Part shown: piece by piece, positions 8,307 through 18,634 of the stretch
Position numbering within the stretch: position 1 is the first letter of the stretch
Layout: the number at the start of each line of letters is the position of its first letter
Assembly: GCF_004764705.1 (NCBI RefSeq)
Contig: NZ_SHLX01000001.1
Span: 496,001-560,000, forward strand
Origin: Paenibacillus cymbidii
Lineage (GTDB): Bacteria; Bacillota; Bacilli; Paenibacillales; NBRC-103111
DNA length: 64,000 bases
Reading direction: 5' to 3'
The notes under the pieces: generated by a model
What the model was told of the DNA's origin: nothing
The model's input: only the letters and a program-made list of their open reading frames with translations
The model's database searches: none
Program-made: the position numbers and the translations under genes

Positions 8307-9443
8307 ATGATGGAACGTTTGGATGCGCGCAGTGTGCTGATTGCTTTGCACGAGATGGAGGGAGTAGGCTGGATGACGTTGCTGCGGGTGCTTGGCCATT
8401 TGACCGATTGGGCGACCGTGCAGGATCAATCGGCGGAACAATTGGTGCAACTCGGCGTACGTGCCGATACGGCGGCAACGATTCGATCTTGCCTGAACGC
8501 CGGGTGGCTGGCGCCAAAGCTGGAACGTTACCGCGCCGCCGGGGTAGACATTATGACGATTGCCGACGACGATTATCCGTTTTTGCTCGAGCGGACGACG
8601 ACGCCTCCCTGGGTGCTTTATTTGAAAGGCCGCCGGGAATTGCTTGCCCGACCGCTTGTCGGCGTCGTCGGTACGCGAACGCCAACGGTGTACGGCCACA
8701 AGGTGGCCGGCGACATGGCGCGGCAATTTTCCGCGGCCGGGCTTTGCATCGTCAGCGGCATCGCGCGCGGCATTGACAGTTCGGCGCATCGCAGCGCGCT
8801 GCAGGAAGACGGCGGCACGATCGCCGTGCTGGGCTGCGGCATCGACCGCATTTATCCGCCGGAGAACGCGTCGCTCTACCGCGAAGTGGAGCAGCGCGGG
8901 TTGATTGTGTCGGAATACCCGTACGGCACGCCGCCGCAGGCCGGATTATTCCCGCTCCGCAACCGCATTATCGCCGGCCTGTGCCCGGCAACGCTTGTGA
9001 TTGAAGGCTCCGAAAAAAGCGGTTCGTTGATTACGGCGCGCAAGGCGGTCGAAGAAGGACGGGAAGTGTACGCCGTGCCCGGTCCGATTACGTCGCCGAA
9101 GAGCAAGGGCACGTTGCAGCTGCTGCGTGACGGGGAAGCGATGATCGCCATTTCGGCGGTAGACATTATAAGCGTATACAAACGGCGGCCGGCGGTAAAC
9201 GATAGGGAGGACAAGAACGGTCCGGCAGGGGAGAAGGACAGCGAAATCGCCGAGCTGGAGCGGATGCCGCTGAGTCCGGACGAAGCGCGCATTTACCGGC
9301 TGCTTTCGTTTGAACCGACGACCATCGACCGGCTGCTGGAAGCGAGTCAAACAAATTTTGGACATTTGCATGCAATTCTGTTATCTTTAACTTTGAAAAA
9401 AAGGATCGCCCAGTTACCCGGTTCATCCTATATCGTGATATAG
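8307..9443 (+). CDS. dprA: DNA-processing protein DprA
   Basis: Loads RecA on incoming single-stranded DNA during natural transformation. About 378 residues: an N-terminal SAM/HhH-like region (IALHEMEGVGWMTLLRVL), then the Rossmann core with VGVVGTRTPTVYG, IVSGIARGIDSSAH, GGTIAVLGCGIDRIYPPEN, FPLRNRIIAGL and GSLITARKAVEEGREVYAVPG. A C-terminal winged-helix (DML1-like) domain covers the last 70 residues. AAAGGAGAG precedes the double ATG at 8307/8310; 8307 has 6-base spacing. Core order sucD-dprA-topA is as in B. subtilis. Its presence with YifB hints at a competence pathway but does not prove one. Confidence 0.95.
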   Translation: MMERLDARSVLIALHEMEGVGWMTLLRVLGHLTDWATVQDQSAEQLVQLGVRADTAATIRSCLNAGWLAPKLERYRAAGVDIMTIADDDYPFLLERTTTPPWVLYLKGRRELLARPLVGVVGTRTPTVYGHKVAGDMARQFSAAGLCIVSGIARGIDSSAHRSALQEDGGTIAVLGCGIDRIYPPENASLYREVEQRGLIVSEYPYGTPPQAGLFPLRNRIIAGLCPATLVIEGSEKSGSLITARKAVEEGREVYAVPGPITSPKSKGTLQLLRDGEAMIAISAVDIISVYKRRPAVNDREDKNGPAGEKDSEIAELERMPLSPDEARIYRLLSFEPTTIDRLLEASQTNFGHLHAILLSLTLKKRIAQLPGSSYIVI

Positions 9444-9488
9444 AGCAATCGGTTAGCCCATGATTGTTTGGAAGGGGGAATGTACGCT

Positions 9489-11591
<2,103 letters not shown>

Positions 11592-11649
11592 AAGCTGACC
11601 ATTACGTCAGGCGCGGCGCAAGCGGCTCTGACGTTCCATACAAGGACAA

Positions 11650-11687
11650 GACGAAGTTCCGCGGCATTCGCCGCCGGGACTTTCGTC
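11650..11687 (+). other. Strong hairpin in the topA-trmFO gap
   Basis: GACGAAGTTCCGCGGC and GCCGCCGGGACTTTCGTC form a stem of about 15 pairs with two single-base bulges and an ATTC loop. There is no T-run after it, so it is not a standard terminator; it may be an mRNA processing or stability element in the 159-base gap, which otherwise holds only a GTCAG/CTGAC hairpin and the trmFO ribosome site. Confidence 0.5.
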
Positions 11688-11750
11688 GCGATTGGACGAT
11701 TTGCGGCGTGACGCCGGGAAGGCGGGGCCGGTTTATAGGAGGGGAACGGA

Positions 11751-13082
11751 TTGACGACACCAATGAAAGTAACCGTCATCGGCGCGGGGCTGGCCGGGAG
11801 TGAAGCAGCTTGGCAAATTGCCAGGCAAGGCGTGCCGGTTACGCTGTACGAAATGCGTCCGGTGCGCAAGACGCCCGCCCACATCAGCGACAAATTCGCC
11901 GAACTCGTCTGCAGCAATTCGCTGCGGGCGAACGGCTTGACCAATGCGGTAGGCGTGCTGAAAGAAGAGATGCGGCAGCTGCAGTCGCTCATTCTGGCGG
12001 CGGCGGACAAACATGCGGTACCGGCGGGCGGGGCGCTTGCGGTCGATCGCGATTTGTTTGCGGGGGAAGTGACCGACACGCTGCGCAGCCATCCGCTGAT
12101 CGACGTGCGCAATGAAGAAGTGACGAAGCTTCCGGAGGAAGGAATTACGGTCGTCGCTACCGGCCCGCTCACGTCGCCGGAGTTGTCGGCGCAGCTGCAA
12201 ACGTTGTTCGGCGAAGAATATTTGTACTTCTACGACGCCGCGGCGCCGATTGTGGAGAAAGACTCCATCGACATGGACAAGGTGTACCTCGCCTCCCGGT
12301 ACGACAAGGGCGAAGCGGCTTACCTGAACTGTCCGATGTCGGAAGCCGAGTTTCAAACGTTTTATGAAGCGCTTACGACCGCCGAAACGGCACCCGTCAA
12401 GGAGTTTGAGAAAGAAATTTATTTCGAAGGCTGCATGCCGATCGAAGTGATGGCCCAGCGCGGCCGGCAGACGGTGTTGTTCGGCCCGATGAAGCCGGTA
12501 GGGCTGATCGATCCGCGCACAGGCAAGCTGCCGTACGCGGTCGTTCAACTGCGGCAGGACAACGCGGCAGGTACGCTGTACAATTTGGTCGGCTTCCAGA
12601 CGCATCTCAAGTGGGGCGAGCAGAAGCGGGTATTTTCGCTCATCCCGGGGCTGGAGCAGGCGGAATTCGTCCGCTTTGGCGTCATGCACCGCAACACGTT
12701 CATCAATTCGCCGAAGCTGCTGCTGCCGACGTACCAGTTCAAAGGGCGCGAGTCGCTGTTTTTTGCCGGGCAGATGACCGGGGTGGAAGGGTACGTGGAG
12801 TCGGCGGCTTCCGGCCTGATTGCGGGCCTCAATGCCGGACGGCTGGCGCGCGGGCTGGCCTGCGTGACATTGCCTGCGGATACGACGCTCGGCAGTATGG
12901 CGAATTACATTACGTCGGCCGATGCCAAACATTTTCAACCGATGAACGCCAATTTTGGCTTGTTCCCGCCGCTGGACGAACGATTAAAAGGAAAGAAGCT
13001 GAAAAACGAAAAGCTTGCTGAACGCGCAATTCACGCAATTCAGAATTTTTCGCAAAATGAAAGCTTGTTTTCTTGTATGTAA
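11751..13082 (+). CDS. trmFO: tRNA (uracil-54-C5)-methyltransferase, folate/FAD type
   Basis: Makes ribothymidine 54 in the T-loop of tRNA using methylenetetrahydrofolate and FAD. The 443-residue protein has the FAD-binding [11 protein letters not shown] at the N-terminus, [56 protein letters not shown], and the end block [16 protein letters not shown]. Start TTG 11751 is chosen over ATG 11763 because AGGAGGGG lies 6-8 bases before it. Placement between topA and xerC is the Bacillota norm (formerly gid). Confidence 0.97.
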   Translation: MTTPMKVTVIGAGLAGSEAAWQIARQGVPVTLYEMRPVRKTPAHISDKFAELVCSNSLRANGLTNAVGVLKEEMRQLQSLILAAADKHAVPAGGALAVDRDLFAGEVTDTLRSHPLIDVRNEEVTKLPEEGITVVATGPLTSPELSAQLQTLFGEEYLYFYDAAAPIVEKDSIDMDKVYLASRYDKGEAAYLNCPMSEAEFQTFYEALTTAETAPVKEFEKEIYFEGCMPIEVMAQRGRQTVLFGPMKPVGLIDPRTGKLPYAVVQLRQDNAAGTLYNLVGFQTHLKWGEQKRVFSLIPGLEQAEFVRFGVMHRNTFINSPKLLLPTYQFKGRESLFFAGQMTGVEGYVESAASGLIAGLNAGRLARGLACVTLPADTTLGSMANYITSADAKHFQPMNANFGLFPPLDERLKGKKLKNEKLAERAIHAIQNFSQNESLFSCM

Positions 13083-13114
13083 AAGCTTCGCTATGGTACC
13101 ATGAGGAGAACCGG

Positions 13115-14008
13115 ATGAAAAACGGCCACTATATTGACGACTTTCTGCGTTATCTGGAAATCGAAAAAAACGCCTCGGTGTATACAGTCCGGCATTATGC
13201 GTCCGATTTGCAGCAATTTACCGCACATCTGGAAGAGCAGCGGATCGACGGCTTCGAAACGGTGACGTATTTGCACGTCCGCATGTTTCTTGCCAAGCTG
13301 GGGGCCGACGATTACGCCAAACGTTCGATTTCGCGCAAGCTGTCGGCACTGCGCTCGTTCTATCAGTATTTGCTGAGGGAGGGCGCTGTCGCCGTCAGCC
13401 CGCTCAGCTATGTCCGCACGCCGAAGCTGGAGAAGAAGCTGCCGCGGTTTCTGTATCTGGAGCAGACGCTGGCGCTGCTGGAGGCGCCCGACCTGTCGAC
13501 GCCGCTCGGCGTGCGCGACCGGGCGCTGATGGAGTGCCTGTACGCCAGCGGCATGCGCGTCAGCGAGTTGGTCGGACTTGACGTGTCGTCGATCGACCTC
13601 GACAACGGCATTGCGCTTGTGTTCGGCAAAGGCGCCAAGGAGCGGTACGTGCCGCTGGGCGAGCTGGCGGTCGATGCGCTTCGCAGCTACATGGACGACG
13701 CCCGCAACGAGCTGCTGGAAGGCAAGGAGGCGCTCCCGCTGTTCCTTAACTACCGCGGTACGCGGCTTTCCGACCGAAGCGTCCGGCGCATCGTCGACAA
13801 GTACGTCGAACAGCTGGCGCTGGCCAGCGACGTCAGTCCGCACACGTTCCGCCACACGTTCGCCACTCACATGCTCGAAGCCGGCGCCGACCTGCGCGTC
13901 GTGCAGGAACTGCTCGGGCATGTCGACCTGTCGACGACGCAAATTTATACGCATGTGACGAAAGATCACTTGCAATCGATCTACAACAAGGCGCATCCGC
14001 GCGCCTAG
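13115..14008 (+). CDS. xerC: Tyrosine recombinase XerC
   Basis: Resolves chromosome dimers at dif together with a second Xer recombinase. 297 residues: an N-terminal SAM-like DNA-binding domain (to about 105) and a catalytic domain with the full set R148 (ASGMRVSEL), K172 (GKGAKERYVPL), H243-R246 (HTFRHTFATHML), H269 (LLGHVDLSTTQ) and nucleophile Y278. ATG 13115 has GAGGAGA upstream; the frame is open from 13073 in overlap with trmFO but without homology. In B. subtilis the gene here is codV (xerC). It lies just before hslVU-codY. Confidence 0.97.
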   Translation: MKNGHYIDDFLRYLEIEKNASVYTVRHYASDLQQFTAHLEEQRIDGFETVTYLHVRMFLAKLGADDYAKRSISRKLSALRSFYQYLLREGAVAVSPLSYVRTPKLEKKLPRFLYLEQTLALLEAPDLSTPLGVRDRALMECLYASGMRVSELVGLDVSSIDLDNGIALVFGKGAKERYVPLGELAVDALRSYMDDARNELLEGKEALPLFLNYRGTRLSDRSVRRIVDKYVEQLALASDVSPHTFRHTFATHMLEAGADLRVVQELLGHVDLSTTQIYTHVTKDHLQSIYNKAHPRA

Positions 14009-14049
14009 TCCCCATAAGCGGCCGTTTGCGGCCGAGGCAACGAAGCATA

Positions 14050-14068
14050 AGCCCCGCTCGGCGGGGTT
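14050..14068 (+). other. GC-rich hairpin before the hslV ribosome site
   Basis: CCCCGC-TCG-GCGGGG with a flanking G-U and A-T pair stands directly before the CAAGGAG site of hslV. No T-run follows, so it may modulate hslV translation or mRNA stability rather than end transcription. A second, weaker GCGGCCG/CGGCCG hairpin lies just upstream. Confidence 0.4.
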
Positions 14069-14086
14069 ATCTCAAGGAGTGAAAGC

Positions 14087-14629
14087 ATGGGCGATTTTCA
14101 CGCTACGACGATATTCGGCATTCGCCATCAAGGCAAAGGGGCGATCGCCGGCGACGGCCAGGTCACCTTCGGCAACAGCATGGTGATGAAGAGTCAGGCC
14201 AAAAAAGTGAGGCGGTTGTACCGCGGCCAGGTTGCCGCCGGGTTCGCCGGCTCGGTCGCCGATGCGGTGACGCTGTTCGAGAAGTTCGAAGGCAAGCTGG
14301 AGGAGCATCACGGCAATTTGACCCGGGCCGCTGTCGAACTGGCCAAAGATTGGCGCTCCGACCGCGTCTTGCGTCGGCTCGAAGCGATGATGATCGTGAT
14401 GGATGCGAGCGGCTTGCTGCTGATCTCGGGCAACGGCGAAATAATCGAGCCGGACGACGGCATTCTTGCCATCGGCTCGGGCGGCAGCTTCGCGCTGGCG
14501 GCGGGCCGCGCCTTGCACCGCCATGCGGCGCATATGAGCGCGCCGGACATTGCCCGCGCCGCGCTGGAGACGGCGGCGGATATCTGCGTGTTCACGAACC
14601 GCAACATTATTGTGGAAGTCATCGAATAG
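14087..14629 (+). CDS. hslV: ATP-dependent protease peptidase subunit HslV (ClpQ)
   Basis: Proteasome-like threonine peptidase that works with the HslU ATPase. 180 residues beginning [20 protein letters not shown]; the block [29 protein letters not shown] and the [21 protein letters not shown] region are typical. T7 is the likely N-terminal nucleophile after processing. B. subtilis ClpQ is reported to use an N-terminal serine directly after Met; here residue 2 is Gly, so the Thr mechanism is favoured (inference). AAGGAGTGAAAG precedes the ATG. It is separated from hslU by a 264-base gap filled with 64-bp repeats. Confidence 0.96.
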   Translation: MGDFHATTIFGIRHQGKGAIAGDGQVTFGNSMVMKSQAKKVRRLYRGQVAAGFAGSVADAVTLFEKFEGKLEEHHGNLTRAAVELAKDWRSDRVLRRLEAMMIVMDASGLLLISGNGEIIEPDDGILAIGSGGSFALAAGRALHRHAAHMSAPDIARAALETAADICVFTNRNIIVEVIE

Positions 14630-14692
14630 ACGGGGCGGACGTCAGCTTATCCGGCTTTTTTAGCATATCCGTAAATTTTCCATTAATTGGCG

Positions 14693-14880
14693 GATGCTTC
14701 CGAAGCAAGTTAATGCTCGCGGGAAGCATATCACGAAGTTTCGCATTAACTTAGCAGATGCTTCCGAAGCGAGTTAATGCTCGCGGGAAGCGTATCACGA
14801 AGTTTCGCATTAACTTAGCAGATGCTTCCGAAGCGAGTTAATGCTCGCGGGAAGCGTAACACGAAGTTTCGCATTAACTT
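14693..14880 (+). repeat. Three tandem copies of a 64-bp repeat between hslV and hslU
   Basis: Units begin GATGCTTCCGAAGC at 14693, 14757 and 14821, exactly 64 bases apart. Units 1 and 2 differ at two positions, units 2 and 3 at one until the last four bases. Each unit contains GCTTCCGAAGC, GCGAG/CTCGC, and the widely spaced inverted pair AGTTAATGC/GCATTAACT, so each RNA copy can fold. A degenerate end of a further copy (CATTAATTGGCGGATG) precedes unit 1 at about 14681. The array abuts the hslU ribosome site TAAGGAGG. No spacer variation is present, so it is not CRISPR. Confidence 0.95.
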
Positions 14881-14894
14881 TAAGGAGGCACCTT

Positions 14895-16304
14895 ATGTCC
14901 CAAGCCCTCACGCCGCGGCAAATTGTCGCCGAGCTTGATAAATATATCATCGGCCAGAACAAAGCGAAGAAGTCGGTCGCCGTCGCCCTGCGCAACCGGT
15001 ACCGGCGCAGCCGGCTGGACGACACGATGCGGGATGAAATCATCCCGAAAAACATCCTGATGATCGGTCCGACCGGCGTCGGCAAAACGGAAATCGCGCG
15101 CCGGCTCGCCAAGCTCGTGCAGGCGCCGTTCGTGAAGCTTGAAGCGACCAAGTTCACCGAAGTCGGCTACGTCGGCCGCGACGTCGAATCGATGGTGCGC
15201 GACCTCGTCGAAACGTCGATCCGCATGGTGAAGCAGGAGCGTACGGAGCAACTGCAGGACCGCGCCACCAAGCTTGCGGACGAACGCATCGTATCGATTC
15301 TGGCTCCCGGTCCGAGCCGCCGCAAGCAGACGCGCAATCCGCTGGAGATGCTGTTCGGCCAGCAGAACCAGCAAAGCGACGACGACGACGATGAGCCGTC
15401 CTCGGATATCGCCGAGAAGCGGATCGCGATTCGTTCGAAGCTGGCCAAGGGCGAGCTCGAGAACGAAACGATCGAAATCGAAGTCGAAGACAACTCGCCT
15501 TCGATGCTCGACATGCTGGGCGGCGGGCAGCCGGGCAACGAACAGATGGGCATGAACTTCCAGGAAATGCTCGGCAACATGCTGCCGAAGCGTTCGAAGA
15601 AACGCAAGCTTCCCGTGAAGGACGCGCGCAAGGTGCTCGTGCAGGAAGAAGCGAACAAGCTGATGGATATGGACGAAGTGATCCAGGAATCCGTTCGGCG
15701 CGCGGAGCAGTCCGGCATTATTTTTCTCGACGAAATCGATAAAATTGCCGGCGGCGGCCGCGGCAGCGGCAGCGGCGGTCCCGACGTTTCGCGGGAAGGC
15801 GTGCAGCGCGACATCCTGCCCATTGTCGAAGGTTCGACGGTGATGACCAAGTACGGTCCGGTCAAAACCGATTACATGCTGTTCATCGCCGCCGGAGCGT
15901 TTCATATGTCGAAGCCGTCGGATTTGATTCCCGAACTGCAGGGAAGATTCCCGATCCGCGTCGAGCTTGGCAGTTTGACCCACGACGATTTCGTGCGCAT
16001 CCTGAAAGAACCGCGCAACGCGCTGACGAAGCAGTATACGGCCCTGCTGCAAACCGAGGGCATCGAAGTGACGTTTACGGACGCTGCGATCGAAGAGATC
16101 GCCCGCATCGCCGTTACGGTCAACCAAAATACCGACAATATCGGCGCCCGCCGTCTGCATACGATTCTGGAGAAGCTGCTGGAAGACTTGTCATTCGAGG
16201 CGCCCGACATTACGCTGGACGAATTTCCGATTACGCCGGAATACGTCCGGGAGAAGCTGGCCGATATCGCGCAGAATCGCGATTTGAGCCATTATATTTT
16301 ATGA
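14895..16304 (+). CDS. hslU: ATP-dependent protease ATPase subunit HslU (ClpY)
   Basis: AAA+ unfoldase that feeds substrates to HslV. 469 residues: N-terminal [17 protein letters not shown], Walker A GPTGVGKT (58-65), an acidic, low-complexity I-domain ([12 protein letters not shown]) around 155-175, Walker [13 protein letters not shown], sensor/arginine region [20 protein letters not shown] and the C-terminal HYIL tail that docks into HslV in this family. ATG 14895 has TAAGGAGG eight to nine bases upstream. Followed by codY after 60 bases containing an ATCCGGC/GCCGGAT hairpin (16304-16339) without a T-run, so codY probably shares the transcript. Confidence 0.97.
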   Translation: MSQALTPRQIVAELDKYIIGQNKAKKSVAVALRNRYRRSRLDDTMRDEIIPKNILMIGPTGVGKTEIARRLAKLVQAPFVKLEATKFTEVGYVGRDVESMVRDLVETSIRMVKQERTEQLQDRATKLADERIVSILAPGPSRRKQTRNPLEMLFGQQNQQSDDDDDEPSSDIAEKRIAIRSKLAKGELENETIEIEVEDNSPSMLDMLGGGQPGNEQMGMNFQEMLGNMLPKRSKKRKLPVKDARKVLVQEEANKLMDMDEVIQESVRRAEQSGIIFLDEIDKIAGGGRGSGSGGPDVSREGVQRDILPIVEGSTVMTKYGPVKTDYMLFIAAGAFHMSKPSDLIPELQGRFPIRVELGSLTHDDFVRILKEPRNALTKQYTALLQTEGIEVTFTDAAIEEIARIAVTVNQNTDNIGARRLHTILEKLLEDLSFEAPDITLDEFPITPEYVREKLADIAQNRDLSHYIL

Positions 16305-16364
16305 TCCGGCGGGTCGCCAGGCAATGGCGGCGGCCGGATGGGGTAACAGGAGGTTTCATACAAG

Positions 16365-17129
16365 ATGGCTTTGCTAGCCAAGACAAGAAGATTGAACAAA
16401 TTGCTGCAACAGGCAGCCGGAAATGCAGTCAATTTTATGGAGATGGCCGAAGTGCTGCGGGAGACGATTGATGCGAGCGTCTACGTCGTCAGCCGCAAAG
16501 GCAAGCTGCTTGGATTTGCGTTCGCCGATGCGGCCTGGCCGGATCGCGGCAACCGACAGCTGCTGGAGGATAGGCGGCTTTCCGAAGAAACGAATGCGCT
16601 GCTGCTGAGCATTGAAGAGACGTCGTCGCAATCGGCGGCAGGGGGGACCGGCGGCTGGGAAGAGGCGTTCGGCCAGGCGCAAACGACGCTTGTCCCGATT
16701 CTCGGGGGCGGCAATCGGCTTGGCACGCTTGTACTGACGCGGGATGCGCTGGCATTCGTCGACGACGACCTGATTCTCGCCGAATACGGCGCCACGATTG
16801 TCGGCATGGAAATATTGCGCGTCCGCGCCGAAGAAAGCGAAGAGGAATCGCGCAGCAAGGCGATCGTGCAAGTGGCCGTCGGGTCGCTTTCATTCAGCGA
16901 GCTGGAAGCGCTTGAGCATATTTTTGAAGAGTTGAAAGGCAAGGAAGGGCTGCTCGTCGCCAGCAAAATCGCCGATCGTGTCGGCATCACCCGCTCCGTC
17001 ATCGTCAACGCGCTGCGCAAGCTGGAGAGCGCTGGCGTCATCGAAACGAGGTCGCTCGGCATGAAAGGCACCTACATCAAAATATTAAACGAGCAGCTGT
17101 TCGTCGGCTTGGAGCAAGTCAAGCTGTAA
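16365..17129 (+). CDS. codY: GTP- and branched-chain-amino-acid-sensing regulator CodY
   Basis: Global repressor of stationary-phase genes in low-GC Gram-positives. 254 residues (B. subtilis 259). The N-terminal GAF-type effector domain starts [19 protein letters not shown] and includes the [13 protein letters not shown] strand region. The C-terminal winged helix contains [20 protein letters not shown] and the wing [29 protein letters not shown] precedes the ATG. The gene ends 42 bases before a terminator, and the fla/che operon, a known CodY target in B. subtilis, starts just downstream. Confidence 0.98.
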   Translation: MALLAKTRRLNKLLQQAAGNAVNFMEMAEVLRETIDASVYVVSRKGKLLGFAFADAAWPDRGNRQLLEDRRLSEETNALLLSIEETSSQSAAGGTGGWEEAFGQAQTTLVPILGGGNRLGTLVLTRDALAFVDDDLILAEYGATIVGMEILRVRAEESEEESRSKAIVQVAVGSLSFSELEALEHIFEELKGKEGLLVASKIADRVGITRSVIVNALRKLESAGVIETRSLGMKGTYIKILNEQLFVGLEQVKL

Positions 17130-17170
17130 TTCCCTCCAAAAGTGTGACGCAGTTCACAAAATAAACAGGC

Positions 17171-17206
17171 GAAAAGTCCCTTTCTGAAAAAGATAGGGCT
17201 TTTTTC
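17171..17206 (+). terminator. Intrinsic terminator after codY
   Basis: GAAAAGTCCCTTTCT pairs with AGATAGGGCTTTTTTC around a GAAAA loop; the CCCT/AGGG core is flanked by A-T pairs and one bulge and runs into six Ts. It ends the hslVU-codY transcript before fla/che. Confidence 0.75.
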
Positions 17207-17300
17207 ATATTGTGCATTAATGTAATTATCTACAAGATAAATGATAGTTTGAAATTCTGCAAGATCCGACATTTTTCGGGGGAATCCGTACAGGGTTCGC

Positions 17301-17318
17301 AATATTTTTCGAAATATT
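17301..17318. promoter_or_regulatory. Perfect AT-rich inverted repeat before flgB (possible CodY-like operator)
   Basis: AATATTT-TTCG-AAATATT lies 80 bases before flgB in the AT-rich 268-base codY-flgB gap, where the fla/che promoter must be. It shares about ten of fifteen positions with the CodY consensus AATTTTCWGAAAATT. A second repeat, GAATATTAGTATTC, is at 17356-17369, and a TTGAAT-18-TATAAA pair ends at 17383, too close to the ribosome site to be a likely promoter. No clear sigma-A promoter could be fixed. Confidence 0.35.
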
Positions 17319-17397
17319 AATGTCGAATCAAGAAGGAGTTTGGCTTTCGATTGTTGAATATTAGTATTCAATATTGCTATAAAAAGGTGGTAGCCGC

Positions 17398-17802
17398 ATG
17401 TCCTTACTAGATAAACCGAGCTTCAACCTGCTCTCTCGTTCACTGGACGCTGCCGCACTGAGGCAAAAAGTTGTCGCCAACAATATCGCCAATGTCGACA
17501 CGCCCAAATTCAAACGATCCGACGTCGTCTTCGAGGAATTGCTGCAGAATGAAATGTCCTCTCCGCGAGGCATTGTCGGCAGCCGGTCGGATCGCAGACA
17601 TTTTTACATAAGCAGCGGCAGCCAGTCGGGACCGCAAATTCAGACGGACGAGCGTGCGGTCATGAACAACAATTTGAACAACGTCGATATCGATTCCGAA
17701 ATGTCGCTTTTGGCCAAAAACCAGCTGCGCTATAATGTCATGGTGCAAGAAGTGAACCACGACATCAAGATGATGAGAACCGCCATCAATGGAGGGAAAT
17801 AA
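17398..17802 (+). CDS. flgB: Flagellar basal-body rod protein FlgB
   Basis: Proximal rod component of the flagellum, exported by the type III system. 134 residues with the rod/hook family N-terminus (SRSLDAAALRQKVVANNIANVDTPKFKR) and the C-terminal helix ending VNHDIKMMRTAINGGK. First gene of the fla/che operon; AAAAAGGTGGT precedes the ATG. flgC follows after 3 bases. Confidence 0.96.
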   Translation: MSLLDKPSFNLLSRSLDAAALRQKVVANNIANVDTPKFKRSDVVFEELLQNEMSSPRGIVGSRSDRRHFYISSGSQSGPQIQTDERAVMNNNLNNVDIDSEMSLLAKNQLRYNVMVQEVNHDIKMMRTAINGGK

Positions 17803-17805
17803 CAG

Positions 17806-18264
17806 ATGAGGTTGACCAACGGCTTCGATATTAGCTCTTCGGCATTAACCGCGCAGCGGCTGCGGATGGATGTCATATCTTCGAATATCGCCAATGCCGA
17901 TACGACGCGCACGAAGATGGTAAACGGCAAGTGGGTGCCGTACACACGCAAAATCGTTACCATCGAACCGAAGGAGCAGGCTCCATTCTCCAGCGTGCTG
18001 CAAGGCGCCATGAACGGCGCAAGCGGCGGGTTCGGCGAAGGGGTCAAAGTGACGAAGATCGGCGAAGATTCGGCGCCGTTCAAGCAAGTGTACAATCCGA
18101 CTCATCCCGATGCGGACGAGAACGGCTTCGTGATGATGCCGAACGTCGACATCCTTAAAGAAATGGTCGACATGATATCGGCCACACGATCATACGAAGC
18201 GAACGTAACGGCGCTTAACGCTTCGAAGGCATTTGTGACGAAGGCGCTTGAAATCGGCAAATAA
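17806..18264 (+). CDS. flgC: Flagellar basal-body rod protein FlgC
   Basis: Second proximal rod subunit. 152 residues with FDISSSALTAQRLRMDVISSNIANADT at the N-terminus and the conserved C-terminal MVDMISATRSYEANVTALNASKAF helix. It starts 3 bases after flgB, with GGAGGGAAA inside the flgB end as ribosome site, so the two are translationally linked. Confidence 0.96.
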   Translation: MRLTNGFDISSSALTAQRLRMDVISSNIANADTTRTKMVNGKWVPYTRKIVTIEPKEQAPFSSVLQGAMNGASGGFGEGVKVTKIGEDSAPFKQVYNPTHPDADENGFVMMPNVDILKEMVDMISATRSYEANVTALNASKAFVTKALEIGK

Positions 18265-18296
18265 TGCCGGCTTAACATTTTGAGGGGGAATTGGGA

Positions 18297-18599
18297 TTGA
18301 TCGACAATATTTCGTTAAAGCCGGCTGCAGTCCTGCAGCTGCAAAAATCGAAAACGGAAACGGGAGCCGTAGATGTCACCCAATCCTTCAGCTCGTTGCT
18401 CAATGACTCGCTTGCCAAACTGAACGCTCAGCAAGTGGAAGTCGACAAGCTGGGCGAGCAATTTGTCATGGGCGAATTGGCCGACACGCACCAAGTGATG
18501 ATTGCTGCCGAGAAAGCTTCGTTAGGGCTCGAACTCACCGTGCAAGTGCGCAATAAAGTGATCGAGGCTTATCAAGACATTATGAGAATGCAACTGTAA
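18297..18599 (+). CDS. fliE: Flagellar hook-basal body protein FliE
   Basis: Joins the MS ring to the rod. About 100 residues with the FliE C-terminal block GELADTHQVMIAAEKASLGLELTVQVRNKVIEAYQDIMRMQL recognised in pieces (DTHQVMIAAEKA, VRNKVIEAYQDIMRM). TTG 18297 is preferred since GAGGGGGA lies 8 bases before it; TTG 18291 is in the same frame but too close to that site. Confidence 0.94.
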   Translation: MIDNISLKPAAVLQLQKSKTETGAVDVTQSFSSLLNDSLAKLNAQQVEVDKLGEQFVMGELADTHQVMIAAEKASLGLELTVQVRNKVIEAYQDIMRMQL

Positions 18600-18634
18600 T
18601 CTCATAGGCAACAGCAATCGGATGGGGTGACAAA

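Noticed and set aside
14693..14880. CRISPR array
   Set aside because: Copies are contiguous 64-bp units without variable spacers, and no cas gene is present.
14630..14900. Short frames coding repeated SFALT-like peptides in the hslV-hslU gap
   Set aside because: Produced by the 64-bp repeats read in different frames (64 is not a multiple of 3); no start signals.
17351..17383. TTGAAT-18-TATAAA promoter for flgB
   Set aside because: Transcription would begin at about 17390, inside or after the ribosome site, leaving no usable leader.
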